Source: Solen grandis (taxonomy: Eukaryota; Mollusca; Bivalvia; Adapedonta; Solenidae). From it: a stretch of DNA of 64,000 nt. The stretch is taken from contig CM037781.1 of the NCBI GenBank assembly GCA_021229015.1, positions 68,592,345-68,656,344 of the forward strand, in the 5' to 3' direction. The stretch's first letter is position 1; each line of letters begins with the position of its first letter. This document shows positions 33,948 to 46,614 of the stretch, piece after piece. A model generated the notes under the pieces. It did not search any database, was not told the origin of the DNA, and saw only the letters and a program-made list of their open reading frames with translations. The position numbers and the translations under genes were made by a program.

Positions 33948-33998
33948 CATAAAACCTGATCAGCCTGCGAGTTACTTGCAGGCTGATCTGGTTTTATG
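33948..33998. mobile_element. Foldback MITE arm: 21-bp stem hairpin cut off by assembly gap
   Basis: The left arm CATAAAACCTGATCAGCCTGC is, with one mismatch, the inverse of the right arm at 33,978-33,998, around a 9-nt loop. It belongs to the CTGATCAG-type mollusc MITEs. The run of Ns starts at the very next base. Confidence 0.75.
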
Positions 33999-34098
33999 NN
34001 NNNNNNNNNNNNNNNNNNNNNNNNNNNNNNNNNNNNNNNNNNNNNNNNNNNNNNNNNNNNNNNNNNNNNNNNNNNNNNNNNNNNNNNNNNNNNNNNNN
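33999..34098. other. Assembly gap (100 N)
   Basis: Exactly 100 Ns, the conventional size for a gap of unknown length. Distances across it are not reliable. Confidence 0.98.
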
Positions 34099-34794
34099 AT
34101 ATATTCATTAATTCTCGGTGAGAAGAGGACATTCTTATAACGCGAGAAAAAGTAACATCTTTTTTTTTTTATCTCTAAAGCAATTCTGAAAAAAAAATGT
34201 TCACAAGTTACAATTAATGTATTGTATCATCTCAGTTTTAAACTGCTGTGCTACTGAAGTGGCTGTCAATGACACAACAACAACAAACCCTTTTTGTATA
34301 CTATCGTTTTACCGCGAAGGGTTCACGAATTTATGCCCATTGCATCTGCTGATCCAATTAAAAGTAAAACGCTTAAGAGGACTACGGGGAAAACTTCGCT
34401 TTCAATCATCTGTATAGAGCTGGGAATGGGTTTATTACTTTGGAAGTGGAAATGGGTGAGAGGGAGGATGCACCAGGGGTAGCGTAAGATGACCTTTTCG
34501 TGAAGCTAGAAGAATTTACAAGCAGATAATAATACTGAGTTAGTCAATAGGGGTAATTCTAACTTCAGATAAATATCTACGAAAGGTATATGCATGTTTA
34601 TTTCATTTCATTTTTTTTTAGCTTTCCAAGTAAAATGTAAAATGGACTTTCGCATTCTCACTTCTGTAAACTATCAACAGTTTTTATTTTAAATTTCCTT
34701 GAATGTGTACTAGAGAGATTTAAGTGTGTACATTTTTTCGCGGATTCTTGTTATTACAGAAAACGTAATGTTTTGAAAATGAAGGTTAAATATA
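34099..34794. other. Unassigned DNA
   Basis: No convincing feature. Plus-strand frames at 34,217-34,482 lack coding character. Confidence 0.4.
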
Positions 34795-34952
34795 AAGGTT
34801 AGTCACTATAATAGTCCCGCTACGTCTTGGACCACTTAACCTCTACCAAGTTAACCAAGGTACCATAATGAAACATTAGGAAACCTTGGTTATCTCCGTG
34901 AATGGCCATGAGGTCCGAAATGTAGCGAAACCATTACAAGGACTTTACCTTA
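34795..34952 (-). mobile_element. Foldback MITE, family with GTAATGGTTYCGCTAC ends, copy 1
   Basis: About 158 bp in which the two halves are inverse copies. The words 'ccgctacgtcttggaccact' and 'aggtccgaaatgtagcg' form the arms, and 'ccattacaaggactttacct' closes the right end. It is the same family as 63,487-63,648 in opposite orientation. The right end is well kept and the left end degenerate. No coding capacity. Confidence 0.8.
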
Positions 34953-35372
34953 ATGTACAAAACCCTTTAAATAAAACCCTTTAATATAAAACCCTTTAAG
35001 ATATCAACAAAAATCAGTGGCCCGCGAAAATAAATGATTTAATCAGTACCCATCCCGACGTTGCTTTGTGATATGCGGTTTCAAATATTAACCGGGTTTG
35101 TACTTCTGTATATAATTTTCTAGGATTAATAATCGTCTAACAAGAGATATCAAGCTAGGAAGGTAATGTGCATACCTTTCATTTTTGAGAGGTTACATAA
35201 ATGTTTTGTTTTTGTGTGTTGTGTTTTTCACGTGTAAGATGATATGATATAAAGGACTCCAGTCGAGTGCTTAGGATAATGAGATACTTAACAGTAAAAA
35301 ACACGACATCCTCATAACAAGCATGTCTGCCCTCTAGACTAAAAAGACAATACTAAAAAGACAAGCTTTCAG

Positions 35373-35521
35373 GCATGCATAATTGCATTGTTACGGTATA
35401 CCCAGGAGACAATGTAATAAAAGTTGTCCGTGGAAACGTGCCTCTATCTTCTAAATGCGTGTTTACAGCAAAAGGTGAAATGATAACACCCGTGCTCGTG
35501 CTCGACGTGGAGCTATTACAG
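35373..35521 (+). CDS. Candidate internal exon, unrecognised
   Basis: A 149-nt stretch lies between an acceptor-like 'aagctttcag' and a donor CAG|GTAATT. It is open in one frame, giving a peptide with IVTVYPGDNVIKVV, VPLSSKCVF and TPVLVLDVELLQ. Alternating hydrophobic and polar residues suggest beta strands. It would begin with two bases of a split codon and end in phase 0. The polypyrimidine tract is weak and the frame runs on past the donor, so this could be chance. No family recognised. Confidence 0.35.
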
Positions 35522-38500
35522 GTAATTAAAAACTCTAAAATAATGTCAGCAAGGGAACTTCTTTCATCAGAAATACAATAAAAAAATAATAATAAGCATC
35601 AACCGATACCTAAAATGATTGTGATCATTAACTATTGAATGGGCCTTCTAAATGTATAGTAGATTAAAACACCAATAACCTAAAAAAAATGGCATGCAAA
35701 TGACGTCATGAGCTGAGGTCCAAATGCATCATGCAAACAAGTGATTGTTTTTTGTAGTTCTGTTTTGTGTACAATAGGCATTCATTAGACAGGAATACCT
35801 TGTGCATCAAATATATAATTCATCTTTTTTTTCCGAAAGCAGATTTTTTTAATTCAATATTAATTGGAATAGTATTTTATGGTGTGTTGATTTTTCAATA
35901 ACATATTGAATTAGTCAACAAAAGTATAGCATATTTCATTGTTCTTTAAGTTTGCACAAACTTTGACAAAGGTGTCAAAACATCAATCAAATACAACAAA
36001 AAAGCGTTAATATATTGCGTCCTTTCTGATGCACAATGAGAATGTGTTCCAAAATATCAACCAGTGCCAATTTAATTCAATCGAGCACGCATCGTTTAGG
36101 CACTTTCGATTATGCTAGAACATGTTCCATCAATAATGCATGAGGACAATCGAGTAGCACTGAGAGCGACTTGTGAAATATTTATACCACTGGCTTCAGC
36201 CTGTCCCCGGGGGAATCACAACCCATCTGGAACATCATTAGTCTAAGGGTCATCGAATAAACGACACTCCTATTGTTCTAGATATTGAAATTATGAAATT
36301 TTATTCTCCCTCGCGGGCTATAATTGTGTGAAATACTCGAAAGGAAATGGCTGTACTTGTGGTTGACAATTCCAAATGAAACAATGTCAGAGGAGATGCT
36401 TCTATATTTTATGGTGTAATTTTGCTCTCGTCTTGGAGCAGCTTCGCTATAAACAATGTGTAAATAACCATCATGGCCGTGTCATGAAAGGCAAATTTCA
36501 TGCAAATATTGTAAGTGGAGAAACTACGCAGAATATTAAATGTACGACATTACATGGACTGAATATAGGAATACAATATGAACCCGTTGCCAGACGCATC
36601 CATCATTAAAATACATAAAATAAAAAAATAATAATGATTGATTGTTTAAATAAAAAAAAACAGCGAATTTAAATGGCAGTAAAGATAAATCTCCCGTGAA
36701 CAATCATGCCTCTGTCGTTATGCTGACAGTATCGGGCGCGTGATCGATGCAATGGCACATTTATTGATTTTCCTCGTGACGTCACTGTTCTGACAAGAGA
36801 TTCTACGAATGCCTATCTGAATCATTACTGTATAATTATGCACCCAGTTTTATTAGTGGAACAGTCGCAGAATTACGAGAATCTGTTGACCTAATGTGGT
36901 TTAGACATGATATTTAAAAAGTCTTTTTTTTATTTAGTGTGTGTAATGATTAAACTATAGATCGTATGGCATCACGACTATTTATAGTAACAAGATATAG
37001 TATTCGCTGACATACTTCCAACCTGTGTAGGATTTTACACTATACATTTGTTTAATACTGTACATTATCGGAATACGTTTCCATGGAGTTTCTAGCAGGT
37101 CTACTAAAAAGATTTTTTGTCTGTTTCGAGAACATCACACGCACGCAACAAAGTGCCTTGAGAGATGTTCCTGATTAATAAAGCAAATCTTCACCAGACG
37201 ACATAATAAGGGTCACGTGACACGAGAAATTCAATAATTCACCTGCGATAATAATCACCATCGTCTCTCTCAGCGCACAACGGGATATAAAGCCGATCGA
37301 TTATTGCTGGTTAATGAATTAGACCCGGCCTCGTGAAATCCGAGCAGACGGACAATTGCGTAGTTTCGTATTCAAGTTATTACAAATCGTACGAGGAAAA
37401 CAAACATGTCTAAATGTAGTGAATGAAGTGCAAACACATTTTAATTTTGATAAATGTTAATAGATGAAGTATGAAGTATCATAGACTGTCATATTACGAG
37501 ATGGTATGAGTACTCAAAAGGTATTATTTGAATGATATCGCATCAAATTATCTGTGTGTTTTGTCAATAAGCCACAAGAGCCCAGTTTGATACTGATAAT
37601 AAACTCTAAAATATTAAATATTTAGATTTATTTGTATTTTTTATCATTCAAAAGTGAGTCAGGAAGAAGATTTACTGAGTTTTGGAAATATAACTGGGGC
37701 TGTGACATTCTTTTATGAGAGACAGAGGACGGGCAGATGGACAGAAAGAGCGGACAGTAACAAAACGGGAGACAAATCTAATGCACGTGTAAAGAGAGAG
37801 AGAGTCGTGTAGAATATAGGTAAATACATACATCTTTCTAGACAAAATGAGCGTGTCAACAATTGCCTATACAACTACCGGTAATTACAAATCCAACACG
37901 GAGAAATTGAGTCTCGGCGAACGATAAAAAATCACGTGACTTCTTCAATTGCCAGACGTCGACATCTTGGAATTAGAACTGTTAACATGCAGGGGAAATG
38001 TATATTTACAGAATGATGAAACAGAATATATTTACACTGCGCTAATCTCTGATTTCTAAAACTGCTACCGTACTTGAAGACACAAGGCAATGGGTTTTCT
38101 TTTAGACTGACTGCGGCACCCTCCGTAGATGCAGGCACCTCCATTTACCCGCAAACTTGTATTCAGTGGCAAGTCTTTTACATTTTTATTTTACGGTTAC
38201 GTATAGGTTAATGTTAAGCAAAACTAATATCATTTTAACATGCAACATGACAATCAAAGTTTGAAAAACGCGATCAGACTTTGAAGTCGTGACATCATTC
38301 ATGACATAAGCTTAAAAAATACAGTTGTCTCCCCTTACACAACATCGTTTTAAACTGAAAAAAAAATAATATCGTTGTCAACCTTAAAAAGCATGTGTTG
38401 GCCTACCTTAGTCTCATGACATGACGTGTTGATATTATAAGCAAAACATAAAAAAACACAATCTTAACCTGTCGCATCTAATATTCAACTTTATCATTTT

Positions 38501-39176
38501 CATCCTGTCTCGGAAAGCGTGCTTCTCGTTAGCTTATTAATTAAACATATACTGTAAATGAAACACACCGGATGCGGTGATATAAAACGGTTTATTTATT
38601 TCATAAAAAACGCATTATATAAGATATCAAAGGAGAAAAAGACTGCTGGGTAAAACAAGGAATACCACAATTTTACCATTATTTGAGAAACGGTGTAATC
38701 GTTAGAATTACACGCTCATTTGAATGCGACATATACATGCTTCTTCAGGGTGTGATATAATGCATATATCAAATGTGTGTTAACTATTATACATCCTTTA
38801 TTTCTCCTTGCTTGTGTATCTTACATAAATATTTAAACACGGATCCAACACATAGGGAGAAGAAAACAAGAATGGGCAGAAAACAAATGGATAATTTCCC
38901 AACTACATGTAATGAAAAATATACAAAAAAACGTTTCTTATGTTACCCATTAATTACAAGGTAAACTTCCTTAATTACAAACTATAAGTCCCTTCATTCT
39001 GGGTATGTCAAGCATTTTGTGGGTGATTACATCTCACAGGAACGTATATCCCAAACTAAACACTTCCGCGTGCGCCTACACGCAGACGATAGATCACGTG
39101 TTCATACGAATTAAGCGCAACTTTCATTTTCTCATCTTCGCACAAATCCACAACACGTGTTCCAGTTCAGGTATGA
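35522..39176. other. Unique-looking non-coding DNA with CRE and E-box palindromes
   Basis: No gene or element was recognised. TGACGTCA occurs at 35,701 and 36,777; CACGTG at 37,214, 37,784, 37,933, 39,095 and 39,154. The stretch 37,200-37,400 is locally less AT-rich and dense in TAAT-type homeodomain-like words. Regulatory DNA is an inference only. Confidence 0.4.
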
Positions 39177-39374
39177 TTAAAAACCCCGAGGGAAGTCGTT
39201 TTCTAGATCCACTACAGAATCCTTCCGTTCAAAATTAACCCCTAAACTGTTAGTGTTCCTGCCAAACCTTATAACATCGTAATTAAACCCACTTCCGGTC
39301 CCCGTGCTGTCTATTTCATCCCTTTTCAGATCTAACACTTTGGATTTAACAAGCTTTCTCACTATCCATTTCCT
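39177..39374 (-). CDS. Candidate terminal exon, unrecognised (65 codons)
   Basis: On the minus strand an acceptor-like 'cttttctgaattaag' precedes an open frame beginning RKWIVRKLVKSKVLDLKRDE. It continues to VNFERKDSVVDLENDFPRGF and a TAA stop. The residue mix (balanced K/R and D/E, few low-complexity runs) is more protein-like than neighbouring frames. It lies on the same strand as the first exon at 55,846 and the exon at 9,950. There is no homology evidence, so it may be chance. Confidence 0.28.
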   Translation of the reverse strand, partial: RKWIVRKLVKSKVLDLKRDEIDSTGTGSGFNYDVIRFGRNTNSLGVNFERKDSVVDLENDFPRGF

Positions 39375-41282
39375 CTTAATTCAGAAAAGCGAAGGAACGC
39401 ACTCTTTTGTACTTTGCTTTATGGCATCGAACGTTTGTTACATTTAGCGCAAGATCCAAAAACAACGACAATCAATGTCTGGATAGGTGATAATGTTTTG
39501 GATTTCGTTTATTAAATAATGAATGAATTAGTCCATTGATCACAGCAACCGATATGTTATATCATGAATATGCAAAGAACTCTCCCGCTGATATGGATTT
39601 GAAATGCTACTCTACCTGAAAATATAATTTATTTCACGCAGTAGATGATCAAAACTGATCTCTCCCTATACATGTGCGATATTCTAATTCAGTCTCCAAT
39701 GACGTCAAACGGTAAGAGCTGTTTTGAAAAGAATATATATTATATATTATCAATAATGGCAAAAAAAAACAAATGATAAGCGTTCAGTTCAGAGAATGAA
39801 GAAAAGAACAAAACAAAGCTATTAAAATTCCAGAGCTACACAACTGTTGATTCAGTCTCAAGACCTCCCCATTTTACCGACAGAGATCTTGCCCATGATG
39901 AATGGGCGGAGAAAAAACAACAACAACAAAAACACACATTTGACTCTTAAATGTTCAAGTTCTGGCTTTTTTTAATTACCATTATCTCCAAAGCATTCCG
40001 AATTCAAGGTTCTATTTATAGATCAAACCCACAATGTCTTGCCGAATCTGACATTTTTTCTTTCCTAGAATGTTACGTCTGGTCAACCATTTTCTGATAT
40101 TATTGAAAAGAAAAGTTGCATTTTTTCATATAACATATTTTAATTTATAATCAAAACTTATGAAGAAAAATACATAAATAAAGTGAAATTAAAAAAAGCG
40201 CAAGCGCGAAATCAAAAAATCGTGACACACAGTTTCTTACAGGTTTCCCGTTTTTCTGTGAGAGAGTGAGTGCACAGGTATTTAAAGCCATGGCATACCA
40301 ACAGAAAACGTTCAAACATTCTTTGGCAGGGGTGGTTTTTAGCGGCGAATCGAGATTTACGGCGAAAATGCTCTGTTTTTCATTTTCCCTTTTATACCTT
40401 GGCGCGCTCCTGTTGAATTTTAGAAACTATTTCTGGATTTCTCTTGGACCATGAATCATGTGAGAAACAATGCACTGAAAACTGATCCTGTAGTTTTTTT
40501 TATCTATTTTCTCCAAGAAAACATGGCGACGTTGATGTAGACCCAGACTAGCAATTGTGGAGTTGTAGAGTACTCGAACATTAGGGACTGATAAAAAATT
40601 AATGACTTGACATACATTAAACCGTAACTGTATACGGTTTAACCATGGAGCGAATATTGTTCCGAAAATGAATTATCTCTTAAACCAGAACGCAAACGAA
40701 GATCAATTTATACAAGAAAAAAACAAAACAAAAAAAAAACATATCAAATGTTTCCAGAAGACAATTAGAATTTATCATATCACAAAGAGAAGGAAATCAG
40801 CCCTATATATTATTAAAACGTCAAATGAGGTGAAATTATTTGCGATTAAGGAATTATTTACGTATAAGTATTGATACGGCGGCATAGTTAAATAAAGTAA
40901 AAATACATTCTAGATATTTCTGCGGGTGGTTATTTTTACGAATTGTGTCGATTAGCTAATTTCGCAAACATTTTACACGTTACCGACATAACCTCCGACA
41001 TTACACCGGAGGAATTTGATTCATCCCATAGGCGAATATCTCCAATCGCTTGTTGATATACCAGCAACGTAAGCGCGACATTATCTTCACGAGATATCAT
41101 ACTACTGTTTCATTTCCTCTATACCACTTGTCCAATTAGAAGCAAAGATATATCATTGTTAACCAAGAGAGAAGGAAAGCTGAATCTACCACAATGTAGT
41201 GATGATGTATCAGTAAGAACAAAGGCAAACAGCAACTATGATAACAATATTTTATAAACGCATGTTTTTTGGGGGGTTTATC
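39375..41282. other. Unassigned AT-rich DNA
   Basis: Contains TGACGTCA at 39,700. A 62-codon frame at 40,266-40,454 is not supported as a gene. No element ends. Confidence 0.4.
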
Positions 41283-41482
41283 GCCGAACTGATGGTTTTG
41301 CCGCCGAACTCTTTGACTGATAGATGGTTATGTCGCCGAACTCTTTGATTGATAAATGGTATTGTCGCCGAACTCGTTGACTAATAGATGTTTTTGTCGC
41401 GAATTCTTTCATTGATCGATGATTTTGTCGCCGAACTCTTTGACTGATAGATGTTTTTGTCGCCGAACTCTTTGATTGGCAT
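41283..41482. repeat. 33-bp minisatellite, 6 copies
   Basis: The word 'gtcgccgaactctttga' recurs at spacing of about 31-33 bp (41,299 to 41,460) with a few substitutions. Because 33 is a multiple of three, a 71-codon minus-strand frame stays open; it is a by-product of the repeat. Confidence 0.9.
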
Positions 41483-41920
41483 TTCGGCGCCAATCAGAAA
41501 AGGGGCATCAATCTTATGTCCTTACGTCTATAAACAATCTGTCTGCCTTTATCCAATAGGTTAGTGTGAAAATTTACTTCACATTTAGATAGTTTGTTGA
41601 TAAAAAGTGATTATTTAATTAGACGTATGTAGTTAGATGATCGAGAAGTTAGTTACGGATACGCTGGTTGATTCATATTAAAACATAATTTTGTAAACAT
41701 GAACATCTGTATGTTGCATGCTTGTATTTGGGGTGGTTTATAGAGATGCCCAAAATAACAGCAACAGTGTACACTAATTATGGTACTTAAACATGTATTA
41801 GTTATATTATGATTATTTTGTTTAGATTCCTACTTGAACTTAGTAAAAGTTTGCCCCTTTACTTTTCATAAACTCTCCTGATGCTTACAACAGACAGCAC
41901 ACAAACCTGAATTCCTACAG

Positions 41921-42212
41921 CAATAAAAGGTCTCACAAAGAATGCGGGCTACTGGATCCATGTCACTACCCGCAAGTCAGCTATACATCATCCGGCATGT
42001 TGGTTCCCGGCTTGGACGGACACAACAACTGCTGGGAACACATGACAAGGGGCAACAGCCGCATGCGCCATTTCCAGCGCGAGAACCAGTCGAATTTAAT
42101 GGCTCATTTAATAGTTCAAGAAGTTTCTCGTGCGTTAAATCTTCTTCCAACACTTTTTACACGGCCTGAAACCGTCGCTTCAGAGAAATCTACCCTGACA
42201 CATGTTAGTTAA
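41921..42212 (+). CDS. Candidate terminal exon, unrecognised (about 96 codons)
   Basis: An acceptor-like 'cctgaattcctacag' precedes a frame open for 97 codons to a TAA stop. The middle part (41,985-42,100) is distinctly GC-richer than its surroundings, with G/C at many third positions (GGC, TTG, GAC, CAC, AAC, TGC, ATG, AGG, CGC, CAG). It encodes MLVPGLDGHNNCWEHMTRG and FQRENQSNLMAHLIVQEV. Upstream residues include CGLLDPCHYPQVS. No domain recognised. An overlapping plus-strand frame (41,942-42,169) is also open, which weakens the call. Confidence 0.35.
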
Positions 42213-43067
42213 GCATTTTTTTTCCAGGGAGGGATGCAAGTTATTTCAAAGTTCGTACGTATCACAAAAATGAGTTGTTAATGGAATCAACGTCAGAGAC
42301 TAAAACGACCGTCGTACCCATAATTCACAGCGGTCGTGGTCGTGAGACATATTGTTGTAAAGCACGACCAGACAGCACATGATATCCAGTCTATTTGAAG
42401 AACATATTTGAATTAAAATAGAACTACTATGGAAATGCAAAAATACTCCAAAACCCATTTAGATTCCGAGCTAATTAATGGGGAGTGCACATAAAATAAA
42501 ATACAATACTTAACGTTAATCCGTTACCTGAGGCAGTATAATTCTTGAAACCCTCAAGCCATTTCTACATCAAGTTTTTTTGGCTTCCGTGTTTAAGTTG
42601 GCCAACTCTCCAACATAAATAAAAGCCCCGGAAACAATAACTTAGGCTAGGTGATCAATTTTTGGCTGCGTTTTCGGTTGATTGATGCCCATGCGCATCC
42701 TACTGTGTATTAAACTGTTTTATAGCTAAGCCTCATTCCAGGCATACAGGAGTTTTACACGTCATTATTAGAACTGTAGCATCTTAGGTGCAGCATAGGA
42801 GGTTTATATACTTGCTTTTGTCGACCATTAGAAAATCTGCTCTGTAACCCTCAAGTAGCCATCCTTAGGAGAAACTCACTCCAAAGGCTTATCAGCACTC
42901 GTGCTGCATGTGCCTTTATGGATTTTTATGTTATTATTATACCTTGATATCTGAGTAGTAAAGGTTTCTATTTCTGTCACAGCAAGGCTTTTATTGTTGT
43001 TATTTTGTTCTAATTTATCATTGTTGTCCTGGAGTTTACCGGTGATGTGATGATATTCCGAACATTC
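42213..43067. other. Unassigned DNA
   Basis: No supported feature; 'gaccgtcg' and 'gcggtcgtggtcgtgag' words near 42,307-42,350 are a minor local repeat. Confidence 0.4.
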
Positions 43068-43172
43068 ATAGACGTCCAGCTAATTACAGGAAGGGTGGAA
43101 ACCCCAGGTGGTCAAAAATACCCGGATAGAAGCTTCGACCTATAACAGTTCAGCAAAAAGGCCTCCAGGACG
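43068..43172 (-). mobile_element. SINE 3' fragment
   Basis: On the minus strand 'ctatccgggtatttt', 'cacctggggtttccaccc' and 'taattagctggacgtct' follow the order of the SINE tail at 50,574-50,700. The tRNA-like head is missing. Confidence 0.6.
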
Positions 43173-43388
43173 TTCTTTTTCAATATAGATGTTTACATTT
43201 TTGTTACTTCTCTTCCCTATTTCTGCTATGAAATTATACGGTGTTTTAGCAAAATGCAATGTTATTTACTTATCAAAACAATCTTTAATACTAGCATTGT
43301 TGGTTTATCTGAGAATTGCTGCCTGAAGATATCAAAATGCCTTACATTATGAAATTCAAACAAGTAGGTTGCCAATCAATGCCTTCTG

Positions 43389-43475
43389 TTTCTTTAAGAC
43401 CATTTCAACTACAAATATAGAGGTGGTTAAAAGGAGAAATGCGAATCAAGTCGAAAATAGATGGTCTTAAAGAAA
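43389..43475. repeat. Perfect 15-bp inverted repeat, 87 bp span
   Basis: TTTCTTTAAGACCAT (43,389-43,403) and its exact inverse (43,461-43,475) enclose 57 bases. It could be a tiny MITE or a hairpin-forming transcript region. No target duplication is evident. Confidence 0.6.
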
Positions 43476-46391
43476 GGTTGAAACACCTTTCAAGCCTCCC
43501 TGTCTTAAAAGCTTGAAGAGTAAACAGCAAAAGCGTGTACGTGATTTATGGATGCCGTACTTTGACCTTTGGACCAAGATGCAGAGCTCTTTTTTCAATT
43601 AACAGATTATGTCGAATGAGGAAGCCTGGCTTCTAACCAAATGTGAGTACTTTGGTGAAACCTAAATATTTAAATAACTCACAAAAGAAGTAGGTTAGCT
43701 CAAGGGTGAAGAGTGGGGCTTTACTCCTTTGAAGAAAAATGGCTGCATTATGCCTGTGATTTCTTGAACAGAGCTAATTGCAAACATCTGGCATGAAGAA
43801 GGAAGTAATGAAATGTTTAGAGGTACGTTTCATAGCCGCTGAAATGAAAGAACCTGGCTCGCGTTAAATGAGTGGATTATGCTTTGCACAGAATAATAGT
43901 TTAAAAGAAACGTGTAAAATTAAAGAAGAGCGAGAGAGAGGGGGAGAGAAAGCATCTGCTACAGACTATTTCCCAAGAACGATTACACGGGAAATGGGAG
44001 ATTGATGCACACAGAGTCTGATATTGATTTTAAATCCAAAAGCTGTATGGGTGCATCGTAAAACAATAGCCTGTGTTTTCCATGCAAAAAGAAGTTACAT
44101 GAATGATTGTTTAATGAACGCTGGCGTCAGTTGGATCAATTTACTGGAGTGAATGTGTTTATTTCATCTCAGTTCCAGAAATAAACACGTTCCTGGCGTT
44201 CGTGATTAAAGCCACGCCACTGCCTCCCGGCCTATAGTGAAGGACGGGATCAAGCTACTATATCATCGAATCCCTATTTAAGTTAGAAAAAAAAGAGCAA
44301 ATATCGTATTTTACACGTATATTGATGCAATTTCTTTTCTTAACACCGACAACTTGTACCATTTAAAACTCTTACAATGTTTGAGGTTTTGTATAAACGC
44401 TACAATATGAGAAGTTTGAGTGAAAACTCCGACAATTTTTGAAGTTTGAAAAAAAATCTGTATTTCTCCTGCTTAAGATAATCCATCCGTCATAAAATTG
44501 TGATCATAGTCCATGAAGTGATCTTGGGAATTTCACAGTAAATGCAAGCTTTTATTGACTTTGAGCAAAATAGCCTATTAACTCCAAGTCAGTGGATGTT
44601 TGGATGGATTACCTTAAAATACACAGCAATGCTACAAAAAGCAAATACAGTTCATAGCTCAGTGGATCTTTTAGTGTAGGTCTCCTATGTTTTACATTAA
44701 TGAACTATCGTGTTCTTATTTCTTTCAATTCTATTAAAAGCGTTATCTGACGGACGACAGCAACGCGTATCATTTGAAATGTTTTCTTGATGACACCGAC
44801 TTTCACACTTCAATTCGGATATGCTCGATTACTTAGCTTATGTAAATTCACATTCATAAATATCCCTACATATTTCACTTCAAGCATTTCAATCCCAAAT
44901 CTGCTTAAGATGTTGTAGTTAAATTTATAAAATAATCTTCCGGTCACAGAGAAAAAAAAATGTTTTCTTATTTTCCGCAAAGTAGGGCGATTTGTATGTA
45001 TGAACATGTGAAATTCGAGATGATCATGTGACGAGATACGCAGAGTCTGGTGTGACAAAATAGATCAATAAAAGCAATGTCGTCTGCTGGTAAGCATCAC
45101 ATTTCCTGTTTATTTTTGTACACAGAACGATGACTCCTGATAATGGACGCGTCAGTTTTAATAAAAACCTGCAGGATGGTAACGGAAGGGGAGGCTGAAA
45201 CGACAACGACTTTGTTGATGAATGAGAATTCGAGGCACGATTTTCATTGGCAACAAAATAATTATTATGAAGATTTTTGCGTTCGAAACCGTACATCTGG
45301 CTTATTTATACGTGCATTTTCTTTCTTTACTTCATATTGTCTCATTTTGACGCATTGACAAACAAAACAGACATCAGACCAGGATTTAAGTTACAAATTC
45401 TCTACTTTGAAAATAAGCCAATTTTTACAAATATTTCTGTCTGAATAAAAATGTCTTCATCCAGAAAATCGTTTGTCTGACATAGGAACGTTTAAACAAC
45501 CGACTCCGAGATGCTACAAATACGCAATCGTATCGATCCATAAAGACCGAGTATGATCAAATGATCCATTAACTAATTGCGGTACTCGCAACATCTCGTG
45601 CCGAACTACGTTCTTTTCCCATCTGTGGGTCAGCAAACGGCACACGATTGTATTTTTTTTCAGACTGGTCGCCATAGCAACCATCTGAAAACTCGAAATA
45701 TCTGGATTATGAGTAAGTATAAATCTATGCATATTTGATAGATTTACAAATATAGATCTTGGGTCCACAGTCTCAAGCCATGAAACAATATCGATCTGTA
45801 GATGCGGAGTCTCGTTTTCAAACAATCAATCTTTAGAGAATCCAGAAGCCCTTGATTTGTCGAAATGATTGATTGTTTCCCGGCAATCTCACACTCACTA
45901 ACTAGGTCCATTTTCAAAACGGTGTTTATTTCAAGGCACTAAAGTACAGCTCGGAAAAAAAGGCTTTTCAACGTTGCGAATTCTAACCACAAAAGTTAAG
46001 CATAAAACATATGTTGTTTCTTGGAACTTAAATCCAACAATTAAAGCAATCCACAGAGAACATGATTAGACCAGCATTGACTGTTCTTTAAATTCTCATT
46101 AAGCATTTGCCATATGGAAATGTGACTAATTGTTTTTTGATAAACGCAATTGTAAATTTGTACTAAAAATTCAAACTGCTATCTTTCTTTACAAGTGTGC
46201 TGTGCTCTCCGCATGTTGTAAATATAGCATACTGATGCCGGAATGCTCAGTAACAGCTGTTTTTACAAACACATGTTAATTGATTAATTCTTGTCATGCA
46301 TTAAACTATACAGCATTTATATTTCAATATTTCCTAAATCGTAAACTGTGTATGTCGTGTTTGGATCAAAGAAGTGTAGACAAAATGGCGG
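43476..46391. other. Unassigned DNA with a forkhead-like inverted repeat
   Basis: At 44,151-44,192, GAATGTGTTTATTTC and GAAATAAACACGTTC form a 14/15 inverted repeat of TGTTTATTT words. A 103-codon minus-strand frame (45,514-45,825) and a 71-codon plus-strand frame (45,143-45,358) are open but lack splice context or recognisable motifs. Confidence 0.4.
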
Positions 46392-46614
46392 ACAGAGAGA
46401 GAGAGAGAGAGAGAGGGGTGTAGATTAAGAAAAGGGGCTCTGCTGAACTTAAAATTTGTATCATAATATCCTGAGATTTAAGTCCAAAGACTGGACATAC
46501 TTTGAAACACAGAATCGAATTCTGGATCAAACAAAAAATGACTCTCTCTTCCCCCCCCCCCTCTCTCTCTCTCTCCCCCCTCCTCCTTCTCTCTCTTTTC
46601 CCTACTCCCACCCT
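46392..46614. repeat. (GA)n and C/(CT)n low-complexity tracts
   Basis: A (GA)n run at 46,393-46,416 and a polypyrimidine C/CT tract at 46,540-46,603 oppose each other over about 130 bp and could pair as a weak foldback. Confidence 0.85.

Noticed and set aside
45143..45358. 71-codon plus-strand frame with an ATG and acidic N-terminus
   Set aside because: Overlaps an equally long minus-strand frame and has no promoter or donor context strong enough to support it.
45514..45825. 103-codon minus-strand frame
   Set aside because: Fairly protein-like composition, but no splice sites, start context or recognisable motif. Within chance for this length of DNA.
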